This document shows, in pieces, positions 41,861-50,595 of a stretch of DNA of 64,000 nt. Source of the DNA: Halorussus salinus (lineage in GTDB: Archaea; Halobacteriota; Halobacteria; Halobacteriales; Haladaptataceae); the NCBI RefSeq assembly GCF_004765815.2, contig NZ_ML974127.1, positions 722,927 through 786,926 on the forward strand. The letters run 5' to 3'. The position numbers and the translations under genes are program-made. Every line of letters starts with the position of its first letter. The first letter of the stretch is position 1. Under the pieces are notes generated by a model. The model saw only the letters and a list, made by a program, of their open reading frames with translations, did no database searches and was not told the origin of the DNA.

Positions 41861-43093
41861 GTGACTATTTCGGACGCCGCCCTCAGCGCGGGATTCGACG
41901 CGCTTCCGGGTCAAGCCGCGGTACTGAACCGGTCGGGTCGAATCCTCGCCACTAATCGAGCGTGGCGCGAGTTCGCGGCGGCGGGTAGCGGCGACGCCGA
42001 CCACATCGGCGTGAACTACTTGCGGGTCTGTGACGAGAGCGACGACGAGCAGGCGGCCCGGACCGGCGTGGCCATCCGGTCGCTGGTCGAGGAGGACCGC
42101 GGGAAAGTCTCCGTCGAGTACCCCTGTCACACGCCCGACCGGGAGCGGTGGTTCACGATGCGGGCGCTCCGATTCGCCCACGAGGGCGAGACGTACGTAC
42201 TGGTCCACCACCACGAGATTACCGAGCGAAAGCGGGCGGAGTTGGACCTCCGCGCGCAGAACGACCGACTCGAAACGGTCGCGGGCGTCCTCAGCCACGA
42301 CCTCCGCAACCCCCTGAACGTGGCGCTGGGACGCACCGAACTCCTCGACGCCGAGCGCGATACCGACGCCGGGACCGATGCCGACGCCGACGGCGAAAGT
42401 GCCGACGAGTCCGACCACCTCGCGGCGCTGACTCGCTCGCTCGAACGCATGGAAGCCATCGTGGAGAACGCGCTGGTGCTGGCGGCCGACGAGGAGGTCA
42501 CCGACACCCGGCGGGTCGAACTGGACGAGCAGGCCGACGAGGCGTGGCGACAGGTCGAGACCGGCGACGCCACGCTCGTCGTCGCCGAATCGGTCGCGTT
42601 CCGGGCCGACCCGGACCTACTGGCCCACGTCTTCGAGAACCTGTTCCGGAACGCGGTCGAACACGGTGCGACCACGGTGACGGTCGGCGGAGACGAGGGC
42701 GTCGGCACGGGCGACGGGAACCAGAACGGTAGCACGGGCGAGAGCGGCGACGAGACTACCGGTGTGCCGGGCTTCTACGTCGCCGACGACGGGCCGGGTA
42801 TCCCGCCGGAAGCCCGCGACCGAGTGTTCGACGCGAACTACTCGACGGCCGCAGACGGGACGGGTCTCGGTCTGGCCATCGTCCGGCAGGTCGTCGAAGC
42901 CCACGGCTGGTCGGTCGGCGTCACCGAAAGTGCCGCTGGCGATGTCGGCGTCGCCGAGAGCGCCGCTGGCGGGGTCGGTGGCTCCCGAGAAGTGAAATCG
43001 GACGGCGGCCCGGAGGTCCGTGACGACGGCACGGGAATCCCGGACGAAGCGTCCGGGGCGAATCACGGCGCGCGCTTCGAGATATCGTTTTAG
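41861..43093 (+). CDS. PAS-domain histidine kinase
   Basis: A 410-residue cytoplasmic sensor kinase. I chose GTG at 41861 because the TATA-like TTTTTATAAG at about 41829 would start a leaderless message there; GTG at 41846 is the alternative. A PAS domain spans residues 8-115 (AVLNRSGRILATNRAWREF). The phospho-acceptor is GVLSHDLRNPLNVALGR. The ATPase has ENLFRNAVEHG, DDGPGIP and GTGLGLAIVRQ. A low-complexity insertion of about 45 residues (ESAAGDVGVAESAAGGVGG and an acidic part) splits the last strand from the ATPase body. No response regulator is adjacent. Confidence 0.9.
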   Translation: MTISDAALSAGFDALPGQAAVLNRSGRILATNRAWREFAAAGSGDADHIGVNYLRVCDESDDEQAARTGVAIRSLVEEDRGKVSVEYPCHTPDRERWFTMRALRFAHEGETYVLVHHHEITERKRAELDLRAQNDRLETVAGVLSHDLRNPLNVALGRTELLDAERDTDAGTDADADGESADESDHLAALTRSLERMEAIVENALVLAADEEVTDTRRVELDEQADEAWRQVETGDATLVVAESVAFRADPDLLAHVFENLFRNAVEHGATTVTVGGDEGVGTGDGNQNGSTGESGDETTGVPGFYVADDGPGIPPEARDRVFDANYSTAADGTGLGLAIVRQVVEAHGWSVGVTESAAGDVGVAESAAGGVGGSREVKSDGGPEVRDDGTGIPDEASGANHGARFEISF

Positions 43094-43103
43094 CTTTAAT
43101 CGA

Positions 43104-43457
43104 GGGCGCTAAGCCCCGTTCCTCAGCGAGCGAAGCGAGCAGGGAGGGGATACAGCGCCCACACGGTTCGCATACACGTTCTCCGCCACGCTTACTATCC
43201 CTGCGGTCAAACGAGGTAGTACGATGCTCGCCACGTCTCCGACGGTGTTCAAGCGCGACAACAAGCGCGCACCGTCGATTGTGGCCGAGTGTCCATCTGG
43301 TAGGAGTGGGACACTCCAAACCGCCTGTAAAGGGAAGTCGCCTGCGGAGTCTGGAACCGCTGTGTCCACGTCGGATACAAGTGCCGACGCAGAAACAGGA
43401 AACCCCACCCTCAACAAGCGAGGGGCGAGTAGCCCCGAGCGCGGTAGGGTGGGGTAG
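43104..43457 (+). mobile_element. IS200/IS605 (TnpB-type) remnant
   Basis: A 43104-43160 hairpin, GGGCGCT...AGCGCCC with inner CCCC/GGGG, opens the element. After it an ORF without a full transposase runs to 43457; its tail (ESGTAVSTSDTSADAETGNP, then TLNKRG) resembles the C-terminal tail of haloarchaeal TnpB. The right end is CCCCACCCT/AGGGTGGGG (43403-43454) followed by GTAGTTCAC, as in haloarchaeal IS1341-type ends. Almost all of tnpB is missing, so it is a deleted relic that might still carry the guide-RNA-like right end. Confidence 0.6.
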
Positions 43458-43495
43458 TTCACGTTCGACGCGTTCTCCTCAGCGTTCGACGCGTC

Positions 43496-44323
43496 TTACA
43501 GTTCGACGCGTTCCACGAGGTTGTTGTCGCCGTCGCGGATGTTGACCGCGACGATGCGGATGTCGTCTTCCAATCCGGAATCCCGGAGCTTCGCCTTCAG
43601 CAGATTGTCTATCTGATAGACGCCCGCGGCGTTCAGCATCTCTATCTCCACGAGGACCGGCACGGTGTCGCCCTGTCGGAGCGAGACGCGCTGGATGGCC
43701 TGACTCGACACGGTGTCGATTCCCCGGCCGCCCTTCTCGTAGGGCATCCGCGAACGGCCCTCCTCCATGTCGAGGGCGTCGGCGACCCGGACGACGCCCG
43801 CCTCGGTCGTCAGGGGGTCTTCTTCGGTGTGGTGACAGAGGATGGCGTGGAGGACTTCGCCCTTGACCCGGACGACCTCCTCGGTGCCGTAGAAGTCGAA
43901 CTGCGGGAGAATGCGGTCGAGGACATCCGCGGCGAGGGGAATAGACCAGTAGGCGTGTTCGTCGCGGTGGACGACGTGGCCGATGTCGTGGATGGTCGCC
44001 GCCAGCGCGACGATGACGCTCTCGTCGGCTTCGTCTAAGCCCTGTTGGGACGCGCCGTTGAACTCGACGCCGCCCTTCTTGAGAAGGTTATACAGGCCGA
44101 GCGCGCGGTTCCGAACGATGGAGATGTGCTTGCTCCCGTGGTCGTTGTACCCCTTCCGGACGACGGGATTGACGTTCTGGGCGTCGAGGTACGTCTGAAT
44201 CTCGGGGTCGTTCTGCACGAACTCCAGCACCTCGTTGAGACGTTCGTCGGGGAAGGCGTGGTCGGCGTCGGGGTCGTAGGTACGACTCTCGTCGTCTGAC
44301 TGCTCGGTCTCAGGTTCGCTCAT
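43496..44323 (-). CDS. HD-domain phosphohydrolase
   Basis: A 275-residue HD-superfamily protein, MSEPETEQSDDESRTYDPDA. The metal motif is DHGSKHISIVRNRAL with ATIHDIGHVVHRDEHAYW (about 120), and a later HAILCHHTEEDP, giving the H...HD...H...H pattern. Such proteins hydrolyse nucleotides or cyclic nucleotides; the substrate is unknown. About 20 disordered residues lead. The 3' end shows short direct repeats (GTTCGACGCGTT) running past the stop into the IS remnant. Confidence 0.85.
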   Translation of the reverse strand: MSEPETEQSDDESRTYDPDADHAFPDERLNEVLEFVQNDPEIQTYLDAQNVNPVVRKGYNDHGSKHISIVRNRALGLYNLLKKGGVEFNGASQQGLDEADESVIVALAATIHDIGHVVHRDEHAYWSIPLAADVLDRILPQFDFYGTEEVVRVKGEVLHAILCHHTEEDPLTTEAGVVRVADALDMEEGRSRMPYEKGGRGIDTVSSQAIQRVSLRQGDTVPVLVEIEMLNAAGVYQIDNLLKAKLRDSGLEDDIRIVAVNIRDGDNNLVERVEL

Positions 44324-44429
44324 ACCGGATAGTCGTTCTCTAGGGGAAAAAGGTCCCGGCCCGAGGGTTTCCGTCGCCACTATCCGGTCGGGTCGCCTCC
44401 GAGAAAAGCACCGACGAGAGCGGTTCGCC

Positions 44430-44912
44430 TTACTCGGCCGCCGCCTCCGCGGCGTTCGCGGCGTCGGCGACTTCGTCGTAGTCGGGTTCGACGCCGGGGT
44501 CGTCGCTGACCCACTCGTAGACGACCTCGCCGTCGCCGTCTATCACGAAGACGGCGCGCTTGGCGACGCCGTAGTACCCCATGTCGGCGAAGTCCATCTC
44601 GACGCCGTAGTCGTCGATTATCTCCTTGTTGGAGTCGCTAACGAGGCCGAAACTCAGGTCCTGCTGGTCGCGGAACTCGTTGAGCGAGAACGGCGCGTCC
44701 ACGCTGACGCCGTAGACGGTCGCCTCCTCGAAGTCGTCGAGGTTCTCCTCGAAGGTGGCCATCTCGGTAGTGCAGACCCCGGTGAACGCGCCGGGGAAGA
44801 ACGCGAGGATGACGGGCGCGTCGTCCAAGTTCTCCGAGAGGGTGAACTCCTCTACGTCGCCGTTTGCGAGCGGTGCAGTGAAATCCGGTGCGGCGTCTCC
44901 GACTTCGACCAT
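44430..44912 (-). CDS. Peroxiredoxin (1-Cys, AhpC/TSA family)
   Basis: A 160-residue thiol peroxidase, MVEVGDAAPDFTAP. The peroxidatic cysteine is in PGAFTGVCTTEM (about residue 45), and DFADMGYYGVAKRAVFVID follows. It is the only cysteine, so a 1-Cys mechanism with an external reductant is likely. It reduces hydroperoxides. The start at 44912 removes 71 unrelated upstream residues. Confidence 0.93.
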   Translation of the reverse strand: MVEVGDAAPDFTAPLANGDVEEFTLSENLDDAPVILAFFPGAFTGVCTTEMATFEENLDDFEEATVYGVSVDAPFSLNEFRDQQDLSFGLVSDSNKEIIDDYGVEMDFADMGYYGVAKRAVFVIDGDGEVVYEWVSDDPGVEPDYDEVADAANAAEAAAE

Positions 44913-45170
44913 GTGCGTCCGAGTTTTGGTGGGTCGGCGAAAAGACAGTTCCGAATCCCGCATCGGCTGTCGAACGCGCCGCCACCTGTCAGGGCCGGGT
45001 CTGGTCGGTCGGCTCCGAGTCGGACCCCGGTCGCTCGTCGGTCGCTGCTCTCCGCCGAAATCCAACCTAAAATCCCATTTATCGGGCGCTACGGACGTGT
45101 TCGCCCGGTTCTCGGCGTCGCGCAACGAGCAAAAAGCCTATAGTTCAGAATCGGTTACCCTCAGGTAGAG

Positions 45171-45455
45171 ATGGTACAGATGATTCCACTGTTCGGACCC
45201 GTGCCCGGCGGGATGGAGATGATGGTCATCCTCCTCATCGCCGTCCTGCTGTTCGGCGCGAACAAGATTCCGAAGCTCGCCCGCTCGACCGGTGAAGCGA
45301 TGGGCGAATTCAAGAAAGGGCGTCAAGAAGTCGAAGAAGAGCTCCAAGAGATGCAGGAAGGCACTACCGAGTCGCTGAACACCGACAGCGAACCGGTGAC
45401 CGAGACCGACACCAGCACCAACACCAACACCGGCAGCGACGCTGGTAGCGAATAA
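45171..45455 (+). CDS. tatA: Twin-arginine translocase subunit TatA
   Basis: A 94-residue TatA/E protein. One membrane helix (MVILLIAVLLFGANKIPKLA, about residues 18-37), then an amphipathic helix GEAMGEFKKGRQEVEEEL and a Thr/Asp/Glu-rich tail. FGANKIPKL is the family motif. Haloarchaea export most secreted proteins by Tat, including the Tat-signal proteins in this window. It lies 15 bases before tRNA-Arg(CCT). Confidence 0.94.
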   Translation: MVQMIPLFGPVPGGMEMMVILLIAVLLFGANKIPKLARSTGEAMGEFKKGRQEVEEELQEMQEGTTESLNTDSEPVTETDTSTNTNTGSDAGSE

Positions 45456-45470
45456 GTCTCCTCTTTTGCG

Positions 45471-45544
45471 GGGCGTGTGGCCTAGTGGATTAGGGCAGGA
45501 GGTTCCTAACCTTCTGACCGCGGGTTCGAATCCCGTCACGCCCG
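45471..45544 (+). tRNA. tRNA-Arg (anticodon CCT)
   Basis: A 74-base cloverleaf. GGGCGTG pairs with CACGCCC, discriminator G. The anticodon arm is GGAGG-TTCCTAA-CCTTC with CCT at 45505-45507, and the T arm has GGGTTCGAATCCC. It decodes AGG. Its 3' half is repeated in the following 400 bases, as expected where integrases have used it as an attachment site. Confidence 0.96.
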
Positions 45545-45930
45545 CTCGACTTCACTTCGTTCAGTCTCGCGGGCGTGACGACCCTCGCAAACAAACCGCG
45601 TTTGCTCGGTCCCGTCACGCCCGCTCTCGTGTCGAGCAACGCGAGACCGAGAAGGAAGCCGTACGGGTTCGAACCCTGCAAGTCGCAGTCCGCGCAGGGA
45701 GCGAAGCGACCGAACAGAACCGTCTTGCTCCGGTTCGAATCCCGTCACGCCCGCTCGGCTTCACTTCGTTCAGCCTCGCGGGCGTGACGACCCTCGCAAA
45801 CAAACCGCGTTTGCTCGGTCCCGTCACGCCCGCTCTCGTGTCGAGTGACACGGGACCGAGAACGAAGCACCCGGTTCGAACCTTACGAGTCGCACGCCCG
45901 GAACGTCTTGCTCTGGTTCTTCCTCGTCAC
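45523..45930 (+). repeat. Degenerate tandem copies of the tRNA-Arg 3' end
   Basis: The tRNA 3' end GGTTCGAATCCCGTCACGCC recurs at 45732 (period 209). The copies share more than 110 nearly identical bases downstream, including the perfect inverted repeat GCGGGCGTGACG/CGTCACGCCCGC, which encloses GCAAAC/GTTTGC. A weaker third copy starts near 45910 (GTCTTGCTCTGGTTC). No integrase gene is present. It looks like repeated integration and excision scars, or duplication of an attachment site. Confidence 0.75.
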
Positions 45931-46132
45931 GCTCGCTCTCGTGACGACCGACGCCCTGCGCGCCCGTACTGTCTGGTATCGAGCGCCCGCGGACCACGAC
46001 ACCACGTCTCAGCGCTAGTTATCGAACCCCTCCTCGCTGGCGGGTCGTATGAATATACGGACCAGCGTTACACCGACGACCGCGCTACGAAGTAGTGATG
46101 ACCGTGACTCTCCAACCGAAAGAGGTGGTATC

Positions 46133-46423
46133 GTGATCTGGCAAGACCTCGTCTTCCTCGCCGGGAGCGTCTTCTCCATCGTCTTCCTCGCGCCGACGCT
46201 CACCGACCACACCGCGCGCGTCCCGCTCGGCACGAGTCTGCCGTCGGCCGCGCTCGGCGTCGTCTACGGCGCGAGTTTCTACAGCATGGGCATGGCGTTC
46301 TCGGCGTCCGGGTCGTTTCTGACCGGCCTCCTCTGGGCGGGCATCGCCGTGTTGCGCTCGCCGTCGGTGACGACCGGCCTCCGCGACCGCATCTCGGCGC
46401 TCGAGTCGTCGCGCTCGGAGTGA
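46133..46423 (+). CDS. Small three-helix membrane protein
   Basis: A 96-residue membrane protein starting at GTG 46133 (coded Met, then IWQDLVFLAGSVFSIVFLAP). Helices at about 6-25, 40-58 and 62-78 are followed by a short polar tail. Family not recognised, though such proteins are widespread in haloarchaea. An upstream in-frame codon at 46049 would add 28 polar residues and is less likely. Confidence 0.7.
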   Translation: MIWQDLVFLAGSVFSIVFLAPTLTDHTARVPLGTSLPSAALGVVYGASFYSMGMAFSASGSFLTGLLWAGIAVLRSPSVTTGLRDRISALESSRSE

Positions 46424-47012
46424 CTCCTCGGCGGACGGGTCTCCTCGTCGCTCTCACGTACTTCGTCGCTCGAAAAATCGACTGTTATCTCTCCGTCCTT
46501 CGAAACGCGTCGAATCGTCGCCGACTACAGGAACGCGAACTGCGTGTCGCGTCGACGGACTCGACCGCGCTTCACGTCGGAGGCTGTGCGTCCAGTTCGA
46601 GTCTGAGATACTACGAACATCGTAATTCCTCAAACTGGCCGGGCGAATATTAATCTACTCGGATAATCACACACATACACATACGAGAGGAGTTCTCACC
46701 TATCGAACACACGAGAACGCCGCTCTCGTGGCGTCGTCACCGTGCAGTCTAGCGGTCTTCGAATCGGTTGGCCGTCGAGCCCCGAACTGCCGGTCGTGAA
46801 CGTTCGACAGGCCTGCCAGTTCGTACCAAAACCCGTAGTCAGAATCTCGGCACGGAATGAGACCGGAACACCTGTCGCCGTGTTCGTTGGTGACGACTTC
46901 GCCGTCCTGCACGTCCACGTTGACGACAGTACGGCGACTCCTCCTGTCCGAGCGCCGCTGGCGCTCGCTTGCAAAACGTCGATGAAAAAACGGTTCGGTT
47001 CGCCAGTCGCCG
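46424..47012. other. Gene-free stretch between the membrane protein and hpt
   Basis: 589 bases without a convincing gene. An AT-rich patch at 46640-46690 may hold a promoter. 46876-46923 duplicates the hpt 3' end, and 46940-46990 is element copy C: hairpin GAGCGCC/GGCGCTC, then CTTGCAAAACGTCGATGAAA. Otherwise nothing is recognised. Confidence 0.6.
46876..46923 (-). pseudogene. Duplicated 3' scrap of hpt
   Basis: 48 bases nearly identical to 47021-47071 inside hpt (a three-base deletion and one or two changes). On the minus strand it encodes [16 protein letters not shown] against [19 protein letters not shown] in the intact gene. No start or stop belongs to it. It probably arose when DNA including repeat copy C was inserted or duplicated at the gene end. 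Confidence 0.75.
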
Positions 47013-47579
47013 CTATCCGTCGCCGTGTTCGTCGGTGATGACGACTTCGCCGTCCTGCACGTCCACGTTGATGAGCGTCTTCACGTCGTAGTCGGTGTCG
47101 TCCAGTTCGTTCGGTCCTTCCTTTTTGATGACCGCGACCACGTCGGCTACGTCCGCGCCGATGTGTTCGAGCGCCTCCGTGATGGCCTTCATCGTGCCGC
47201 CGGTACTGAGAACGTCGTCCAGCAACAGTACGCGGTCGCCCTCGTGGACGTTGTTGACGTACATCTCGTTCTCGCTGTAGCCGGTCTGCTGGGAGAGCGC
47301 GACCTCGCCGTCCAGTCCGTACTCGCGCTTGCGGATGACGACCAGCGGGATGTCGGTCATCAGCGAGACCGCGGTCGAGATGTGGATGCCCATCGCCGCG
47401 GGCGTGACGATCTTGTCTACGTCTTCCAGTTCGGCCTTGCGGATGATCTGGATGACGATTTCACGGAGGAGTCCCGGTTCGAGGACCGGAATCCCGTCGC
47501 TGATGGGGTGGACGAAGTAGTGATAGCCGTCTTTCTCGATGATCGGCGCGTCGAGCAGAGACTGCTTCAGCTTATCCAT
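47013..47579 (-). CDS. hpt: Hypoxanthine/guanine phosphoribosyltransferase (archaeal)
   Basis: A 188-residue purine salvage enzyme of the archaeal APRT-like group, [18 protein letters not shown]. The PRPP loop is [20 protein letters not shown] (about residues 120-140). The conserved [11 protein letters not shown] and the C-terminal [14 protein letters not shown] follow. It converts hypoxanthine or guanine and PRPP to nucleotides. Its last 17 codons recur as a fragment 145 bases downstream. Confidence 0.9.
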   Translation of the reverse strand: MDKLKQSLLDAPIIEKDGYHYFVHPISDGIPVLEPGLLREIVIQIIRKAELEDVDKIVTPAAMGIHISTAVSLMTDIPLVVIRKREYGLDGEVALSQQTGYSENEMYVNNVHEGDRVLLLDDVLSTGGTMKAITEALEHIGADVADVVAVIKKEGPNELDDTDYDVKTLINVDVQDGEVVITDEHGDG

Positions 47580-47752
47580 GTCGGGGGTACTCGACACGGC
47601 AATAAAAGGTGACGGTATCTCTCGGCGCTGTGCGGATGATTCTCGATGTACTGTAAGCGTATTTGATATCGTGAGCGTGTTTGAATGCGGAGCCGTTCCT
47701 TCCCGACCCCGATTTGAGAACTGTTAAGTCCGGTCCGAAGTCACTCTCGGGT

Positions 47753-50134
47753 GTGCAACCGACACCGGACCCGGCAGCGTCGGCGGTCCTCGCCGTCGTG
47801 TTCCTGCCGTTCGTAGCCGCGGCGTTCGTGCCGCTCGTCTACCGCGCGCTGGGCGAGCGCACCGCGTACTACGCGGCCGCGGTCGCGCTGGCCTGCTTCG
47901 GACTCGTGGCCAGCCAGTACGGCACCCACGGCACCGTGAGCTTCCCGTGGATACCCTCGCTCGGGGTCTCGGTGAGCTTCTACGTCGATGGCCTCTCGCT
48001 ACTGATCGGCTTTCTGGCCAGCGGCGTCGGCGTGCTCATCCTGACCTACTCGGGCGGGTACATGCACGGCGAACCGGGCCAGCCCAAGTACTACGCGGCG
48101 CTGCTCGCGTTCATGGGGTCGATGCTCGGCGTGGCGTTCGCCGCCGACCTCATCGCACTGTTCGTGTTCTGGGAACTGACCAGCCTGTCGTCGTTCATCC
48201 TCATCGGTCACTACCAGCGCCAGAAGAGTTCGCAGTACGCCGCCCGCAAGTCGATGCTCATCACCGTCTCGGGCGGTCTGTTCATGCTCGTTGGCTTCCT
48301 GTTGCTCCACGCGGTCACGGGCGAGTTCAGCATCGTCTACATGCTGGAGAACCCCGAGTTCGTACAGGAGCAACTTCGGGCAGAAGGACTGTTCTTACCC
48401 GTCCTCGGTCTCGTCGGGGTCGGCGCGGCCGCCAAGTCCGCGCAGGTCCCGCTCCACATCTGGTTGCCGAACGCGATGGAGGCACCCACGCCGGTCTCGG
48501 CGTTCCTCCACTCGGCGACGATGGTCAAGGCGGGCGTCTACCTGCTGGGGCGCTTCCGCCCCGTGCTGGTCAGCCACGAGTGGGAACTCGCGTTCGCCAT
48601 CTTGGGCCTGACGACGATGACCGTCGCCGCAATCTTGGCGGTCGGCGCGACAGATATCAAGGAACTGCTGGCGTACTCGACGGCCAGCCACCTCGGTCTC
48701 ATCGTGGCCGGGTTCGGTTTCGTCTCGGAGTTGGGCGGCGAGACCGGCGCGTTCCACATCATCAACCACGCGACGTTCAAGGCCGCGCTGTTCCTCGTCG
48801 CCGGTATCGTCGCTCACGAGGCCGGAACGCGGAAGATAGACAACTTGGGCGGGCTGAAAGACGACCTGCCCATCACCGCCGGAATCGCGGTCGTCGCGTC
48901 GCTCGGGATGGCAGGGGTGCCGCCGTTCAACGGCTTCTACTCCAAGGAATTGCTGTTCGAGGCGGCGTGGGAGGCCGCGCACGCGGCCGGAGGAGGACTC
49001 GCCTACCTCTACCCCGCGGTCGCGGTCTTCGGGAGCGTCTTCACGTTCCTCTACTCCATCAAGTTCCTGATGCTGTTCTTCGGCGAGAAGCCCACGGGCC
49101 TCCACAAGGTCCACTCGCCGCCGAAGGCGATGCTCGCGCCGCCGCTCCTGCTCGGGGTGCTGGCGGGACTGGTCAGTATCGGCGGTCTCCTCGGCACGTT
49201 CGATATTCACTTCGCGCCGTTCGACGACTTCGTGACCGAAGTCTGGGCCGCCACTGTCCCGCCGGGAGCGGACCTCCACGGCGGGTTCAGCTACTACATC
49301 CCGGACCACGTTACCCCCGCACTGGCGATGAGCGCCGTGACCATCGCCCTCGGTGCGGCGGCCTACCCGTTCTACGACCGGCTCCATCGCGGTGTGAACG
49401 CGATTACGGACGTGAACTTCCTCCGCGCGAACTGGTACTACGACTCGACGGTCTTCGGCGTGAACGACTTCAGCGACACGACCGCCGCGACCGTCCAGAA
49501 CGGTCTCCTCCGGACGTACGCGACGTGGGCAATGGCCTCGGTCGCGGCGCTCGCGCTCGCCGGATACGTCGCCTCGGGGGTCGCGCTCCCCGACTTCTCC
49601 GGGTTCGCCGTCACGATACCCCTCGCGCTCGTGTTGGGGGTCGCCATCGTCGGCGCGGTCGCGGTGTCCATCGCGCCCTCTCACATCTCGGGCGTGCTGA
49701 CCCTCTCGATTCTCGGGTTCATGGTCGCGGTGTTCTACGTCCTCGCGTCGGCCCCGGACCTCGCGCTGACTCAGTTGGTCGTCGAGACGCTGCTGCTGGT
49801 CATCTTCCTGCTGGTGTTGGACAAGCTTCCGGCGTTCTACGGGAACGCGGGCCGCGGCAAGATGATTCGCGACGGCGTGCTGTCGGCGGTGGTCGGGGCG
49901 ACGGTGTTCGTCACCGTGCTGGTCTCGACGGCCGCGACGCCCGACGCCCCTCTCGCGGACTACTTCAGAGACCCCGCGTTGACGGTTGACCAAGCGGGCG
50001 GTCACAACATCGTCAACGTCATCCTCGTGGACTTCCGGGCGTTCGACACGATGGGCGAAATCGCGGTGGTCGCGATGGCCGCCCTCTCGGTGCTGACGCT
50101 GGTCGCCATGCGCGAACGAGGTGAGACCCAATGA
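47753..50134 (+). CDS. mrpA: Na+/H+ antiporter subunit MrpA (MnhA)
   Basis: A 793-residue membrane protein starting at GTG 47753. About 20 helices: an NADH-dehydrogenase subunit-5-like antiporter part (FWELTSLSSFILIGHY, HSATMVKAGVYLLGR, TASHLGLIVAGFG and HATFKAALFLVAG) and a C-terminal MbhD/MbhE-like part (SAPDLALTQLVVETLLLV, FDTMGEIAVVAMAAL). Mrp complexes exchange Na+ for H+ at the membrane. It overlaps mrpB by four bases and leads the seven-gene operon. Confidence 0.94.
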   Translation: MQPTPDPAASAVLAVVFLPFVAAAFVPLVYRALGERTAYYAAAVALACFGLVASQYGTHGTVSFPWIPSLGVSVSFYVDGLSLLIGFLASGVGVLILTYSGGYMHGEPGQPKYYAALLAFMGSMLGVAFAADLIALFVFWELTSLSSFILIGHYQRQKSSQYAARKSMLITVSGGLFMLVGFLLLHAVTGEFSIVYMLENPEFVQEQLRAEGLFLPVLGLVGVGAAAKSAQVPLHIWLPNAMEAPTPVSAFLHSATMVKAGVYLLGRFRPVLVSHEWELAFAILGLTTMTVAAILAVGATDIKELLAYSTASHLGLIVAGFGFVSELGGETGAFHIINHATFKAALFLVAGIVAHEAGTRKIDNLGGLKDDLPITAGIAVVASLGMAGVPPFNGFYSKELLFEAAWEAAHAAGGGLAYLYPAVAVFGSVFTFLYSIKFLMLFFGEKPTGLHKVHSPPKAMLAPPLLLGVLAGLVSIGGLLGTFDIHFAPFDDFVTEVWAATVPPGADLHGGFSYYIPDHVTPALAMSAVTIALGAAAYPFYDRLHRGVNAITDVNFLRANWYYDSTVFGVNDFSDTTAATVQNGLLRTYATWAMASVAALALAGYVASGVALPDFSGFAVTIPLALVLGVAIVGAVAVSIAPSHISGVLTLSILGFMVAVFYVLASAPDLALTQLVVETLLLVIFLLVLDKLPAFYGNAGRGKMIRDGVLSAVVGATVFVTVLVSTAATPDAPLADYFRDPALTVDQAGGHNIVNVILVDFRAFDTMGEIAVVAMAALSVLTLVAMRERGETQ

Positions 50135-50595
50135 GTACAGTCATCGCACGAACGGTCACGCGCACAGTCGTACCGATAATCCTCGTGACCGCCGTCGCCC
50201 TGCTGTTGCAGGGTCACAACCTCCCCGGTGGCGGCTTCATCGGCGGAGTCCTGACCGTGACGGCGTTCGCGCTGATATACATCATCTACGGACTCGACTA
50301 CCTCGAAGAGGAGCTACTCCACCAGAACCGCGAGACCATCATCGAGTCCCTCCAGCACGGCATCGTGGAGAACTACCAGATAGCCTTCGGCGTCGGACTC
50401 GCGGTCGCCGCGGTCTCGGGACTGGTACCGCTCCTGTTCGGCGGGAACTTCCTGTTGCAGGACCACTGGTACACTCCCGCGCTTCCCGTCTACGGGGAAC
50501 TACACGTCGCGAGTGCCCTCGCCTTCGACCTCGGCGTCTACTTCGTCGTGGTCGGGTCGCTCCTCACTATCCTCGCGGTGGTGGGAAGCGAATGA
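50131..50595 (+). CDS. mrpB: Mrp antiporter subunit B
   Basis: A 154-residue membrane protein with about four helices. HNLPGGGFIGGVLTVTAFA is the conserved MnhB sequence. It overlaps mrpA and mrpC at ATGA junctions, so translation is coupled. It forms the core with A and C. Confidence 0.93.
   Translation: MSTVIARTVTRTVVPIILVTAVALLLQGHNLPGGGFIGGVLTVTAFALIYIIYGLDYLEEELLHQNRETIIESLQHGIVENYQIAFGVGLAVAAVSGLVPLLFGGNFLLQDHWYTPALPVYGELHVASALAFDLGVYFVVVGSLLTILAVVGSE

Noticed and set aside
45471-45930. Active integrative element at tRNA-Arg
   Set aside because: No integrase, excisionase or cargo genes are present; only degenerate 3'-end copies.
45466-46095. 209-codon open frame through tRNA-Arg and its repeats
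   Set aside because: Its codons are tRNA and repeat sequence; the product is Arg-rich and repetitive.
47947-49989. 680-codon open frame inside mrpA
   Set aside because: A second frame of an obvious membrane protein gene; Arg-rich, no helices.
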